A stretch of 64,000 bases of DNA from Simmondsia chinensis (taxonomy: Eukaryota; Streptophyta; Magnoliopsida; Caryophyllales; Simmondsiaceae), in contig JAGTTD010000008.1 of assembly GCA_018398585.1 (NCBI GenBank), positions 9,064,501 to 9,128,500 on the forward strand, read 5' to 3'. The notes beneath the pieces are model-generated. The model made no database searches and was not told the DNA's origin. It saw only the letters and a list, made by a program, of their open reading frames with translations. Below are positions 54,510 through 64,000 of the stretch, piece by piece. Every line of letters starts with the position of its first letter. Positions within the stretch are counted from its first letter, which is position 1. A program made the translations under genes and the position numbers.

Positions 54510-56187
54510 TAGGAATGGTTGGTCGAGGAAAGCGTAAAACTATACGCTCCACAAATATAGGTGGAAGAGGCGCAAACGGAAGGGAAATTAGACCCTCTCA
54601 CTCTACTCAATAACGATATTCCCCACGTTGCGAATGATGAGCTTAATGCAAGACCATCTTTAAGTGACGAGTCTCAGAGACACTCTATCGATGCACCAAT
54701 CCAAAGAGGTAATCATAAATAATCTTCTATTATCTTTTTCATCTATTTAATTAAGAATATTAATACAAGCTAATATTATAGGGCAAGCAAAAGGGAAGAC
54801 CAAGTTCGTCAATAAAATCTCTAACTTTTGGATGCTCATGGAGCAGCTAATCCTGCTCCTAGGTCCGATATGATTTTGTCTCGAACAAATAACGGTAATA
54901 TTGTCGAACAACAAATGGCAGCCTCTCCAAGTAGTCAAGGTAATTCATCCAAAGTTCTTAAACCTTATTTATTATGTTATGTGAAAAATAGTAATGTAAT
55001 TAATTTTATTGTGTATTTGCTTTTTGTAAAGGATCAACTACAAGCAAGAAAAGAAAGAGAGGAGAAAGGGGGAAGTACAAATCCATTGTGATGGATATGA
55101 AAACTTGCGTTGGAAAGTCGAAGCTCCAAATTGGAGTACCTGATGATATTTTGCGAGCAGTTGGTGATAACGCAGGACAATTGGTGAATTATTGTGGTTA
55201 TGTAATGTTAAAAACTATAAGGAAGCATTTCAAATTGCCAGTGACATTATGTGGAAGAAAGTGCAGGTTTATCCATGTTTATAATTTGAAATGTCTCTAT
55301 TTAGTTTATGATTTCTTTGTTATTTCTCATTCTTGTTTTAATATTTTTTGTCAGGATTACTTTGAATTGAAAAATGATGATAATCGAGAGGCTACAAGAT
55401 TGCAATGTTTTGTATTGGATGCAATGCAAAGATGGTATACGGGTTGGAAGGCCCGATTGCATACCCATTATAAAAAATGTGGGAAATTAGATGAAGAACG
55501 ATTGACCAATCCTCCTAAAGATTGTCCAATTGATGAGTGGCATTATTTTGTAGAGTTATATGGCTCAGAAGAGTTCAAGGTCTCAATTGTTAAAATAATT
55601 GTTATGTGATGTCATATATATTTTACTCATCTATTTTTATTGTTATTTTTTTGAATCAGAAAATCAGTGAAAGGAATTCAAAAAATCGTTGCTCCGAAAA
55701 TAGGTGTACGCACACAACAGGTAATTTGTCTTTCGCTGAAGTTGAGCACATGTTGGTAAATAAGTAACATATTTTACTCGTGTATTTTTATTGTTATTTA
55801 AAGCATGACTTTTATAGGCATTGAACAACAATGGAGATAAGCCCACTCCTGACATTATTTGGCTTGCTGAGCACACACACCAAAATAAAGAAGGAGTTTT
55901 AGAGTGGGTAGACAAAAATCGCTCCAAATAAGGTCATGTATGCGCTTCATGAGTTGGTTCAAAATTGATCTGCAGAAGGTGCCCCTCAGACACAAGAGGA
56001 GATGTTGCTTGCTGTATTTGGTCCTCGATCTGGATATGTTCGAGGAAAGGGTACTGGTTTGAGAGGCTATACAAAAGGACGACTGCAATTTGAACAAAGT
56101 AAAAAGATAGATGAGTAGAAGGATATAGTTGAATATCAATACCAAAAAATCGAATCTCAAGAGAAAGAAATTGAATCGCAAAAAAAA

Positions 56188-56219
<32 letters not shown>

Positions 56220-56340
56220 ATATTACACACATTGAAGAACATCAAAAGGAAATGGAGGATTTTTGAAAACATAAGAATGAGATCAATGAGTAGAAACAAA
56301 TGATGGAGGACATGATACGAAATGTCCGCTGACTATAGGA
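54510..56340 (+). pseudogene. CACTA second gene, TNPA-like (Plant transposase family)
   Basis: VGRGKRKTIRSTN opens it near 54515. After intron-like gaps, the part at about 55355-55590 reads DYFELKNDDNREATRLQCF, WKARLHTHYKKCGKL and NPPKDCPIDEWHYFV, as in plant Ptta/En-Spm proteins that bind subterminal repeats. NSKNR, SFAEVEH and DIIWLAEHTH follow near 55680-55890. The tail is Lys-rich and interrupted. Exon borders are only guessed. Confidence 0.75.
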
Positions 56341-56849
56341 GGTAATTATAAAAGTAGTTGGTTTGTCATTGATATATGGTGTGGTAATACCTTTTTTGTG
56401 GCTTTGGGTTACTTTCTTTTACAATTAATTTATTTTATATTCATTATTGTAGAAAATTGAGAGTTACAAGTTGGAAGCTCTAGGTGGTCACCTAAATTTT
56501 GAAGAAAACCAAAACATATGTCAGTTTTAATGTGACTTTTTGTGGAATTATGTAATGTTTTGAGATTACAATACAATGATTGTATTGTTTTGGGGTTACA
56601 ATACGTTGATTGTACTGAAATTGCTATGTATATACCTTCTGGTATTATAAATTAGGATGTTTTGTATGTTTTTACGGATTATTAATAGTGGAGCTATGTA
56701 CAATTTGTTGTATTGGAGTGTCTCCATATAAATGAACTTTCTTTAGGATTAATATTTCATGTAAGACATCTTCTATGAGTTAAAATGTGAATTACATTTA
56801 ACAGCTTTTAAAAATATAGTAAAAATGATATTAGGAAATACCAAATATC

Positions 56850-57308
56850 TATGGCAATGACAATTTTTTGTTGAAAAACAAAATAATCTTTGGCAACAAC
56901 AATTGTTGTTGCAAAACATAGCAGTCTTGGGCAACGACATTACTCGTTGCCAAAAGGAGGCTTTTGGGGACGACATCACTCGCTACCAAAAAAAAGTTTT
57001 TGGCGACAATAATTGTTGTTGCGAAAGATAAGCTTTTTTGGGCAACGGCCATATTGATGCCAAAACATATTGTCTTTCATAACGACAATTGTCGTTGTCA
57101 ATAAAACTGACATTTTGCAATGAAAATTGTCGTTTCCAAAAAGCATTATATTTGGCAACGACAGTTTTCGTTGCCAAAGAGCTTTCACAACAAGATCATG
57201 CGCAACAACCTCGCAACGACAATTGTCGTTGTTAAAAATATATTTAGCAACGACAAACTATTTTTCGCAACGACTATTGTCGTTACCAAAGGTTGTCTTT
57301 TTTGTGGG
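56850..57308. repeat. right subterminal repeats and terminus of the CACTA element
   Basis: More than ten CAACGACA/TGTCGTTG units, often as inverted pairs around AATTGT. The terminal TTTTTTTGTGGG has lost the usual GTAGTG. Confidence 0.8.
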
Positions 57309-57311
57309 GAA

Positions 57312-58760
57312 GTATGTTGGGGTTAGCGACCTTCTTCTCTGTCTCCCTATCTCTTCGTAACAGTCCTTTAGGCCTTGTATTTTAGACTCCACTTAACTGA
57401 CTCAAGCTCGAGCGTTTACCCCTTTTGTGCCGTCATCGATAACTACCTTGAGTCAAGTGTTTCGCCTTTTGGAAATATCATCCCCAAGTTCATGCTTACT
57501 TTAATTTAATTTCAATCGCATGCAAAGAATGTGCATCATTGAATGAAACAACATTATTTCCTAACTCGTAAATTTTATTGGGTATACAGTTATATATGTC
57601 ATTTTTTTGTAAAGAACTAAAGTAGCATGCCAATAGGAACTAGATGGGAGGGAGGATTCAAATGGCCTTCTTTTATTTCAAGTTGTTGAAGCTAGGTTGA
57701 ATAAAGGAAAATGAATTCAATGTGGAACCCTTAGAGAGAAAACAATAGAGGAATAGGTTTATCACATTATATACAAGGAACGAATTGTTAAACTCAATGA
57801 ATTACAACCTATTCATAGGAAATTATGGATCCAAAATTATTTCATTCAAGGCATTGGTTTGAAATTGTACATAAATTTACATCAAAACATAAATAAAGCA
57901 TATTGAAATATCTTGGTGTGACAAAATACTATAAACATATATACGCAGAAAAACCATGTATAATACAATTTGTAGCACACATCACAAAATATTTTCTTTC
58001 TTCGGAAAAAAATTATAAAATTAGTAGGTGCAATTTTAATTTTTCTAAAATAAATTATAATACATAATCTTATTCTTCACAAATTTCCAAATTAGTGGGA
58101 GAATTTTCCCCCAGTCCTATATAGTTTAAAAGTCATACTGCTACTGAATTATAACAGATAAACCTAAAATATAAAGGAACAAAGTCTACTCTAACCATGA
58201 GTCTATTTTCTAGAAATAAATTTAAAGAAGAGGTAAATCAAGGAAGAAATGGAACCCAATGTGGACTCTCAGCTTTTGGAAAGTGTGCAATCTGTTCGCC
58301 TTCATTTTTGTACTTGACAACAATGCCTACTCGCGAAGTCATTTGATGAGTTTTCTCTTGCAATGCATCTCGATCTGCATTAAGAACTTTTTAATTTCAA
58401 ATGATTTTATTAGCTTTCAAAAATGTGTTCATGGTGGAGGGTATTTATTTTGAAGAAAAATCTTTGCTCAGGCTTCAAGCATGGATGACATAGATATGTT
58501 ACATCTTATAGCTAAATAAATTAATATGAACAAAGAATAAATAATTTTGAAGGTTTCTTTGATCAATAAGTAATTGTGCCAATCAATCAAATATCACAAT
58601 TTATGTGGAAGATGTAAGAAAGGCTCCTATTAAGATCAAGATAGTAAATCACAATAATTTGTCATTAGTGCTTCCGGGGGGTGTGGAATTTCACCATTTG
58701 TGCAACACCGTGTGTCCTAATGTTTTTGCTTCCACTTCTAATTATTAAAGATTAGATATG
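57312..58760. other. intergenic, nothing recognised
   Basis: AT-rich sequence with only short incidental frames. No element ends or RNA genes seen. Confidence 0.4.
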
Positions 58761-59187
58761 TGATGCAGCTTGTCTTTTACAATTGGAGGGTCAAGTTTGG
58801 CGAGCTGCTCAATTTGGCGAGAAGTGAGGTCGACACGGCAGGAGGATGAGAGAAGATAGAGTTCCACTTTAATTAAGAAAACCTAGTTTAGGTTTTCCTT
58901 AATTCTAAGAAGATTACATGGATTGCAATCTCCACCGTTGATCTCTAGATTAGGGCTTCTAGACTAATTAAGAAAGCTCTTGTATTTGAAGAGAGGGCTA
59001 GTTAGGGTTTCAGTCATTCAATTGTTTAGAGAATTTATCCCTTTTGTGTGCTTTCCCTTTATTCTCGGGGTGTGAGTATAAGGTTAAGCTATTTTTCCCT
59101 TTGTTTTTATTATTTTCGGAATAAGAATCAAGGAAAGGCTGTTGAACCTTCCCATTTCCCATTAATTTCCATCTATGAGCTGCATCA
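58761..59187 (+). repeat. 5-prime LTR of gypsy element 2
   Basis: A 427-bp LTR, TGATGCAGC to GCTGCATCA, with nine matching bases inverted at the ends. The end of U5 (GTTGAACCTTCCCATTTCC) is nearly the same as in gypsy element 1. Confidence 0.9.
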
Positions 59188-59188
59188 G

Positions 59189-59201
59189 TTGGTATCAAAG
59201 C
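59189..59201 (+). promoter_or_regulatory. primer binding site of gypsy element 2
   Basis: TTGGTATCAAAGC, one mismatch from the initiator tRNA-Met site of gypsy element 1. Confidence 0.8.
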
Positions 59202-59215
59202 TCAAAACGACTTCC

Positions 59216-60110
59216 ATGATGGCCCATGGCGACAGAGATACGCCGCCATCAGAGTTGTTTTTGAGCGAGGCTTTTAATGGAAGACCGAGAGGAGTTTCAA
59301 GGATATGGAAGAGAGATTCTAGCGAATTGAGATATGTTTGGTTCAAATTGCGAGTGAGTCCCAACCGTACACTAATGGGCTGAGCCTCAAAACCCGCTGA
59401 CAAGGAGGGGCGAGGAAGAAACAAACGAGAATATCCAAGAGCCGTATCCAAAGTTTGAAGACCATGGGCGGAACATATGAGAGACTCGGCTGAATGCCAG
59501 AGCTTCTGATTGTTTAGGAGAACAGGATGGAATTCCGGGCTTCGGGAAGAGTTTTCAAGGTTTGAAGGTGATGGCGTCATAGTAGAAGGACGAGCTGGCA
59601 TCACTAAGCAAAAAAGAGACAGCGGGTGACGAAGGTCGCTTGCTATTGGTCGAGCAAATTGGCTTCACGCCTAAGGAAGCAGAAGGAGACAATTGGTTTC
59701 GGCACAACATCTACCAGACAACATGTACAATTAGCGAGAGTGTATGCCGCCTAGTCATCAACTCTGGGAGCTGTGAGAACGTCGTCTCTGAGGAAGCCAT
59801 CTAGAAGCAAGGGTTGGGGACGAAGGAGCATCTAAAGCCTTACAAATTATCATGGCTCAAGAAAGGAGATCAGGTAATAGCATCTAAACGTTGTCTGGTT
59901 AGTTTCTCGATTGGGACGAAGTATTGGGACATAGTGTGGTGCGATGATGTTACCATGGATGTGTGTCATCTGCTATTGGGAAGAGCTTGGCAACATTACT
60001 GAGGTACTATACATGACGAGAGAAAAACACGTATAGCTTTATCTTTGATGGAACAAGGATCATCTTGTTGCCCAAAAAAGATGAGGCGCCATGTGCGTCG
60101 AAGACCGAAG
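59216..60110 (+). pseudogene. gypsy gag and protease, shortened
   Basis: MMAHGDRDTPPSELF opens gag at 59216. A frame change follows near 59300. The gag core and zinc knuckle are not found. The protease site reads INSGSCENVVSEEA near 59758, with Asp changed to Asn in the DSG position. GLGTKEHLKPYKLSWLKKGD and CHLLLGRAWQHY follow, matching gypsy element 1 from 12585 on. Confidence 0.75.
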
Positions 60111-60389
60111 ACCCAAAGCCGGAAGATAGGGTCGTGTTCGCCAATGCTGTTGGCGAGGTAGAGATGGCGCATGCATAGAAAGGCAACATCAAGAGAGAAC
60201 CTAACTTTAATAAGCCAACCTATCTTGATTTGCCTTCTCCACTCATCTTTGACGAGCCACATAAGATGAGCCCATCTATAAAGAGGAGGAAGTGCAGGAT
60301 GAGGTAGAGAGTTTGTCAGAGGAGATTTATCCAGAAGGGTTGGCGTATTTCTTACAGCCAACAAGGGGGAATTCCATACCTGGAAGATT

Positions 60390-61440
60390 GGGTTTCAGTC
60401 GATGCGTTACCAAGATGGCCTCATCGATGAGTGACCCTTGTGGAGTATGAGGTTATCAAGTGCCAAGTTCGGAAGTTGCTTGCTAGGAGATCCCTCAGAG
60501 AAAACCTGAAGGGCGGATCAACTGTCTTGACGCCAACGAAGGATGGAACATGGAAAACATGCCTTGGTAGTGAGACTGTCAGTAATCTCGCTGTACGATG
60601 TTGAATGCCTGCTCCGAGATTAGATAATTTTCTTACCCAATTGCAAAAGGCAATGGTGTTTAGTAGATCACGTTTGAAGGACAAATTCCACTAGAGTCCT
60701 GCCTTCCCATGGGATTGGTGGAACATCATTTTCGAAATCCAGGAAGAGCTACCCACGAAGTATATCCATGGCTTAGCCGCCAGCGTTGTGACGAACAGGG
60801 ATGAACACTTTGTGCGCTATTTTTGAAAGCCGCTGTGCAAGATGGTGAACATTGAAGAAGTTAGCGAGTACAAGAAGATAGTTATTCCGATGGGACAGGA
60901 AATAGAGATAGAACAGGGAGAAGAGCAGGAAGAGGTACTGAGTACTATGTTACCGATGGAAGACGGCCCACATGGGGTTGAACAAGCGCTGGAAGGCGCC
61001 TGACAAGATTAGCTTCATCACCAAGTGAGTATTATGAAGCGTGAGGAGCCCAAAAGGGACGAGATCTAGTCAGAGAATATTAACGACAGGACAACTGGGT
61101 CAATGCATATTATGGGCTTTCAGCATCACTGGCAGATGGTCTAGCAAAGACGATAAGGATAATGTTGGGTGTCATTATCCGATGTTTTGATTCTAAGAAC
61201 TTCAAGGGATGGAAACAGAAATTGATTAATGTCGAGCTAGATTATAACGCCAAAAAGGATAGCACCAAGCTTGAAATACAACATGGACCAAATTTGACAA
61301 GAGACCGAATTCCGACTTAAAAAGGTTGAAGCCTTCAAAAGTGTCTACCACCCACAACTACCAAGTGGATTGAAACCTTCAGAGTAATCAACATCAAGCA
61401 CCTTGCTCCTTACCATGGCGAGAATTGTCTGATTGAAGCA
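60390..61440 (+). pseudogene. gypsy RT and integrase scraps
   Basis: LTPTKDGTWKTCLGSETV and PRLDNFLTQLQKAMVFS (60530-60665) are the first RT blocks; the catalytic FDD region is gone. VELDYNAKKDSTKLEIQHG near 61230 is the integrase C-terminal part. The motif EFEGEFS-like GAATTCGAGGGCGAATTC precedes the purine tract, as at 15459 in the other gypsy copy. Confidence 0.65.
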
Positions 61441-62013
61441 TGACCGAATTCGAGGGCGAATTCTCTTCAACCCAGGGAGGATGATGTTGTTCACACCTTG
61501 GCGGGACAAACTACAGCCCGTATCTTGGCGGAGTGGGTCAACAATCCGCATCCGAGGCAAGAATGGTGGGGTAGAGCTTGGCGAAATTGGAAGCCGGCAT
61601 GAGGGAACACAACTTGGCAAGAATAGCCCAGAAGATCCATTGAGGAATTCAAGGGAAAATTCTCTCCAGGATAGAGAGGATGAAGCATCCCGCCTTTCAC
61701 AATTGGCGGGTCAAGCTTGGCGAGTTGCTCGAGTTGGTGAGATGGAAGGCAGATGCGGCAAGAGGATAAGATAAGATAGAGTTCCACTTTAATTAGGAAA
61801 ACTCAGTTTAGACGAGTAGATTTTGTTATCTTTATATTTTATTGTTCAATTCTAGGAAGATCACATGAATAGCAATCTCCACAGTTGATCTCTAGATTAG
61901 GACTTCTAGTCTAATTAGGAAACCTTTTCTATTTAAAGGGAGGGCAAGTTAGGGTTTTAGTCATTTAATTGTTTAGAGAATTTATCCCTTTTATGTGTTT
62001 TCCCTCTATTCTC

Positions 62014-63108
62014 TGAATCGGTTCTGGAAATAATGCTGAAAAATAAAAAAAAAAAAAAATAATGCTGAAAAAAAAATAATTCCAAATCTACTGTTGAACC
62101 GCGTTTACAAAATGCGGTTATGGTAAACCGCGTTAAAAAAACGCGTTTCATATGAACAAAAAATGCATTCAGGTTTACCAACAATAACCGCGTCTTGATA
62201 ATGCGGTTTACATTAAATAAAATCGCGTCTTAATAATGCGGTTCACATTAATAATAAACGCGTCTTAGTAATGCGGTTTACATTAATAATAACCCGGTTT
62301 TGATAAAGCGGTTCACCTTAATAAAAACCGTGTCATATGAACGCGGTTTAATATGGTCAAACGCATTGAGTCGAGCCGAGCCCTTAACGAGCTCGTATCG
62401 AGCCCTTATCGAACTGTTCGATAGCGAGCCGAGCACCCCCTGTTCGAACTTAGCTCGTTAAGCTATCGAGCTCTCCTAATGAACACGAACGAGCTCTAAT
62501 CGATTTTGAGCACGAGTAGTTCATTGAACGCTCAGTTCGTTTACACCCCTACTCACCGCTGGTCATGTCATCCGCTGTCGCCCTTCTTCTGCTTTATACG
62601 CCGGAGATCTTTAACTATCATTGTCGTAGCTATTTGATCACTACTGAATTAATAGCCTTTTATTGATAACTTTTCCTGATTTCTTAGTACCTCCACTTAT
62701 AATGTTGGAGCTTCGTTGAGAAGAACATGGGATCAATGTGACGATCATCACGAATTGCGGCATAATGGCGACTATAAGCGATGAGTGTTTGTGCGTACTG
62801 CTAATAAACCGCGTTTAGTGAACGCGGTTATTAAATAAACCGCATTTAGTGAACGCGGTTTACAGTTAAACCGCGTTCTTTTAAAGCGGTTTATCCCATT
62901 GTGAACCGCGTTTAGTTAATGCGTTTTACATACATCTAAAACGCGTTTTGTAGACGCGGTTTTTGTGCATTTTAAACTCATCACCTTGACGCGGTTCAGT
63001 ATAGCCGCATTTTGTAAACGCGGTTCAACAGTAGATTTGGAATTATTTTTTTTCCAGCATTATTTTTTTTATTTTTTTATTTTTGAGCATTATTTTGGGA
63101 ACCGACTC
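62014..63108. mobile_element. non-autonomous TIR element built of ACCGCG/CGCGGT arrays
   Basis: A 1095-bp insertion flanked by CTATTCTC (62006-62013 and 63109-63116). Ends are inverted repeats of about 100 bp: GAATCGGTTC, then AATAATGCT, then CTACTGTTGAACCGCG, imperfect at the outermost bases. Inside, AACCGCGTTT and its complement recur roughly every 15-30 bp at 62098-62345 and 62808-63030. No coding capacity. The 8-bp duplication suggests hAT or, if nine, Mutator; the end sequence fits neither clearly. Confidence 0.8.
62360..62551 (-). mobile_element. hAT-type MITE fragment inside the ACCGCG element
   Basis: Dense AGCTCG, CGAGCC and TCGAACT words end in GTTCGTTTACACCCCTA at 62535-62551. That is the complement of a TAGGGGTGTAAACGAAC start common to plant hAT MITEs. 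The other end is missing. Confidence 0.5.
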
Positions 63109-63237
63109 CTATTCTCGGGGTGTGAGAATTAGGTTAAACTATTTTTCCCGTTGTTTTTATTATTCTCGCAGTAAGAATTAAGGGAAGAATGTTGAACCTT
63201 CCCGTTTTCCGTTAATTTTCATCTACATGCTGCATCA

Positions 63238-63541
63238 ATATGTCTTTTATGGAGCATAAGAAGTTGCATAACTTTGTTTCGGGTCGACTAATGATTCAGT
63301 TCCCGAACAACATCAGAATATCAATGTTTGCATTGAGAAACTGAGGTGAGAACCCATTTAGAAAAACTCCTAGATATGAAAGGAAAATATGGAATATCAG
63401 CTACAGAATCGGGTCAATATTTTGTAGCCTGGATGAAATAACGATCCAATCCATATCTTGTTCTAAAGACGATAATATTCAAGAAACTAGAACAAAGATG
63501 AACAATAAGGGAAGTGTTTATAATTGGGATTGTTATCATTA
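63238..63541. other. flanking sequence, nothing recognised
   Basis: Right target flank of gypsy element 2, with no gene or element seen. Confidence 0.4.
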
Positions 63542-63840
63542 TATGTCCTTGTACTTCGCCAAGTGTATCAATTTAGTTCTCATATAATTCAAATTGTGTC
63601 ATTTTGGTCTTTAGAGTAAACTTTGTGTTAAGTTTTTAATGAATTTTTTTAGTTATTTGGCGTAGACTGAGTTAGATTGAGTCAATGAGTGGATTTATAG
63701 TGGGTTACTTGCATCTAACTTGATTGTTTTGTTAAAAATTATGTCAATAATTTAACTTAAATTTGACCAAATGACTAAATTGATACAACATAAATTGTAG
63801 AGGGGCTAAATTGACACAATGAGTAAAGTATAGGGACCTT
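63542..63840. mobile_element. MITE with long inverted ends
   Basis: The left part (GTCCTTGTACTTCGCC, then GTATCAATTTAGTTC) matches the complement of the right part (GGTCCCTATACTTTAC, then GTGTCAATTTAGCC) over about 60-70 bp with mismatches. This fold-back of about 300 bp is common in plant genomes. No coding sequence; the target duplication was not resolved. Confidence 0.55.
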
Positions 63841-64000
63841 TAGTGTAAATAACCCTTATAATTATGACCTAGCAGCTTGCTATTCTAGACAGGCAAGTAT
63901 GTTAAGAATACAATTGAATGGACAATTATTGTATAAAAAGTCAAACAACAATAAAAAGTTTAAATTAGGAAATCAAGCCCAAAAATATCAACTAAGCAGA

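Larger units (their letters stand above)
48355..57308 (+). mobile_element. CACTA (En/Spm-type) DNA transposon, decayed
   Basis: The left end CACTACAAGAAAA is the classic CACTA terminus. Arrays of CAACGACA and its complement fill both subterminal regions. Between them are a TNP2-type transposase (TNPD) and a second TNPA-like region on the + strand, the usual two-gene layout. The right end has decayed to TTTTTTTGTGGG. Flanking GAA at 48352-48354 and 57309-57311 fits the 3-bp duplication of the superfamily but is short enough to arise by chance. The element is 8.95 kb and not functional. Confidence 0.88.
58761..63237 (+). mobile_element. Ty3/gypsy element 2, deleted pol, 3-prime LTR interrupted
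   Basis: LTRs at 58761-59187 and 61681-63237, with the 5-bp duplication ATATG at 58756-58760 and 63238-63242. The 2.5-kb interior has a primer site, a gag start like that of the element at 10862 (GDRDTPPSELFLSEA), protease, and heavily deleted RT and integrase scraps. The second LTR holds a 1095-bp insertion. Shared motifs show that both gypsy copies are one lineage. Confidence 0.9.
61681..63237 (+). repeat. 3-prime LTR of gypsy element 2, split by an insertion
   Basis: LTR sequence at 61681-62013 and 63109-63237 joins to match 58761-59187. The break is at the CTTTATTCTCGGGG position of the first LTR. Confidence 0.88.

Noticed and set aside
55855..56299. Phe/Leu-rich open frames on the - strand that look like membrane proteins
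   Set aside because: They are antisense to the Lys-rich tail and A-rich repeats of the TNPA-like region.
62098..63030. ACCGCG arrays as a CRISPR-like or satellite array
   Set aside because: Units are too short and inverted, and are bounded by inverted ends and a target duplication, so they belong to a transposable element.

Overview
The window looks like nuclear DNA from a flowering plant, most likely a dicot-type genome. It is AT-rich, contains one plant-type single-finger C2H2 transcription factor gene (QALGGH finger, C-terminal EAR motif), and is otherwise almost entirely plant transposable elements: LINE-L1 and RTE relics, Ty1/copia and Ty3/gypsy LTR elements, hAT-like MITEs and a CACTA element. 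The species cannot be named from sequence alone, and no tRNA, rRNA or organellar genes were seen. Gene-family names below rest on motifs read by eye, not on searches.

Layout: 1-1953 is a decayed LINE on the + strand, followed by a possible gypsy leader scrap and an AT-rich stretch. The only convincing host gene is at 3795-4466, a GIS/ZFP5/ZFP6-type zinc finger protein, with a TATA box and a CT-rich leader. From 5388 to 7626 are SINE/TRIM-like and RTE 3-prime fragments. A deleted copia (7668-10699, -), a decayed complete gypsy (10862-15854, +) and a 542-bp hAT-type MITE with 8-bp target duplications (15996-16537) follow. A 5.3-kb LTR element (17135-22446, TSD TTGAA) carries long open frames but no recognisable gag, protease, integrase or RT. 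Next are an Athila-like gag with leader and LTR (-, 22640-24990) and a 5-prime-truncated copia (25333-28621, +).

From 29543 to 44503 there is a three-level nest. A Tto1/Tnt1-like copia on the - strand was split by a gypsy-type LTR (30730-40769, TSD ATGAG), which was itself split by a copia with 2.2-kb LTRs (30804-39455, TSD TCCAC). This innermost element carries an unusual array of perfect or near-perfect palindromes whose arms are separated by three bases. Relic gypsy gag sequence (45560-47230) precedes a CACTA element (48355-57308) with TNPD- and TNPA-like regions and a MITE inside it. The last part is a gypsy element (58761-63237, TSD ATATG) related to the one at 10862. Its 3-prime LTR is split by a 1.1-kb element made of ACCGCG/CGCGGT arrays. 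A further MITE lies at 63542-63840.

No mobile element here appears coding-competent: every pol frame has stops, frameshifts or deletions. The strongest candidates for undescribed biology are the three-base-spaced palindrome array, the pol-less LTR element with its own long frames, the ACCGCG-array element, and the reiterated 12-bp palindrome CCGATCGATCGG shared by the U3 regions of two copia copies.
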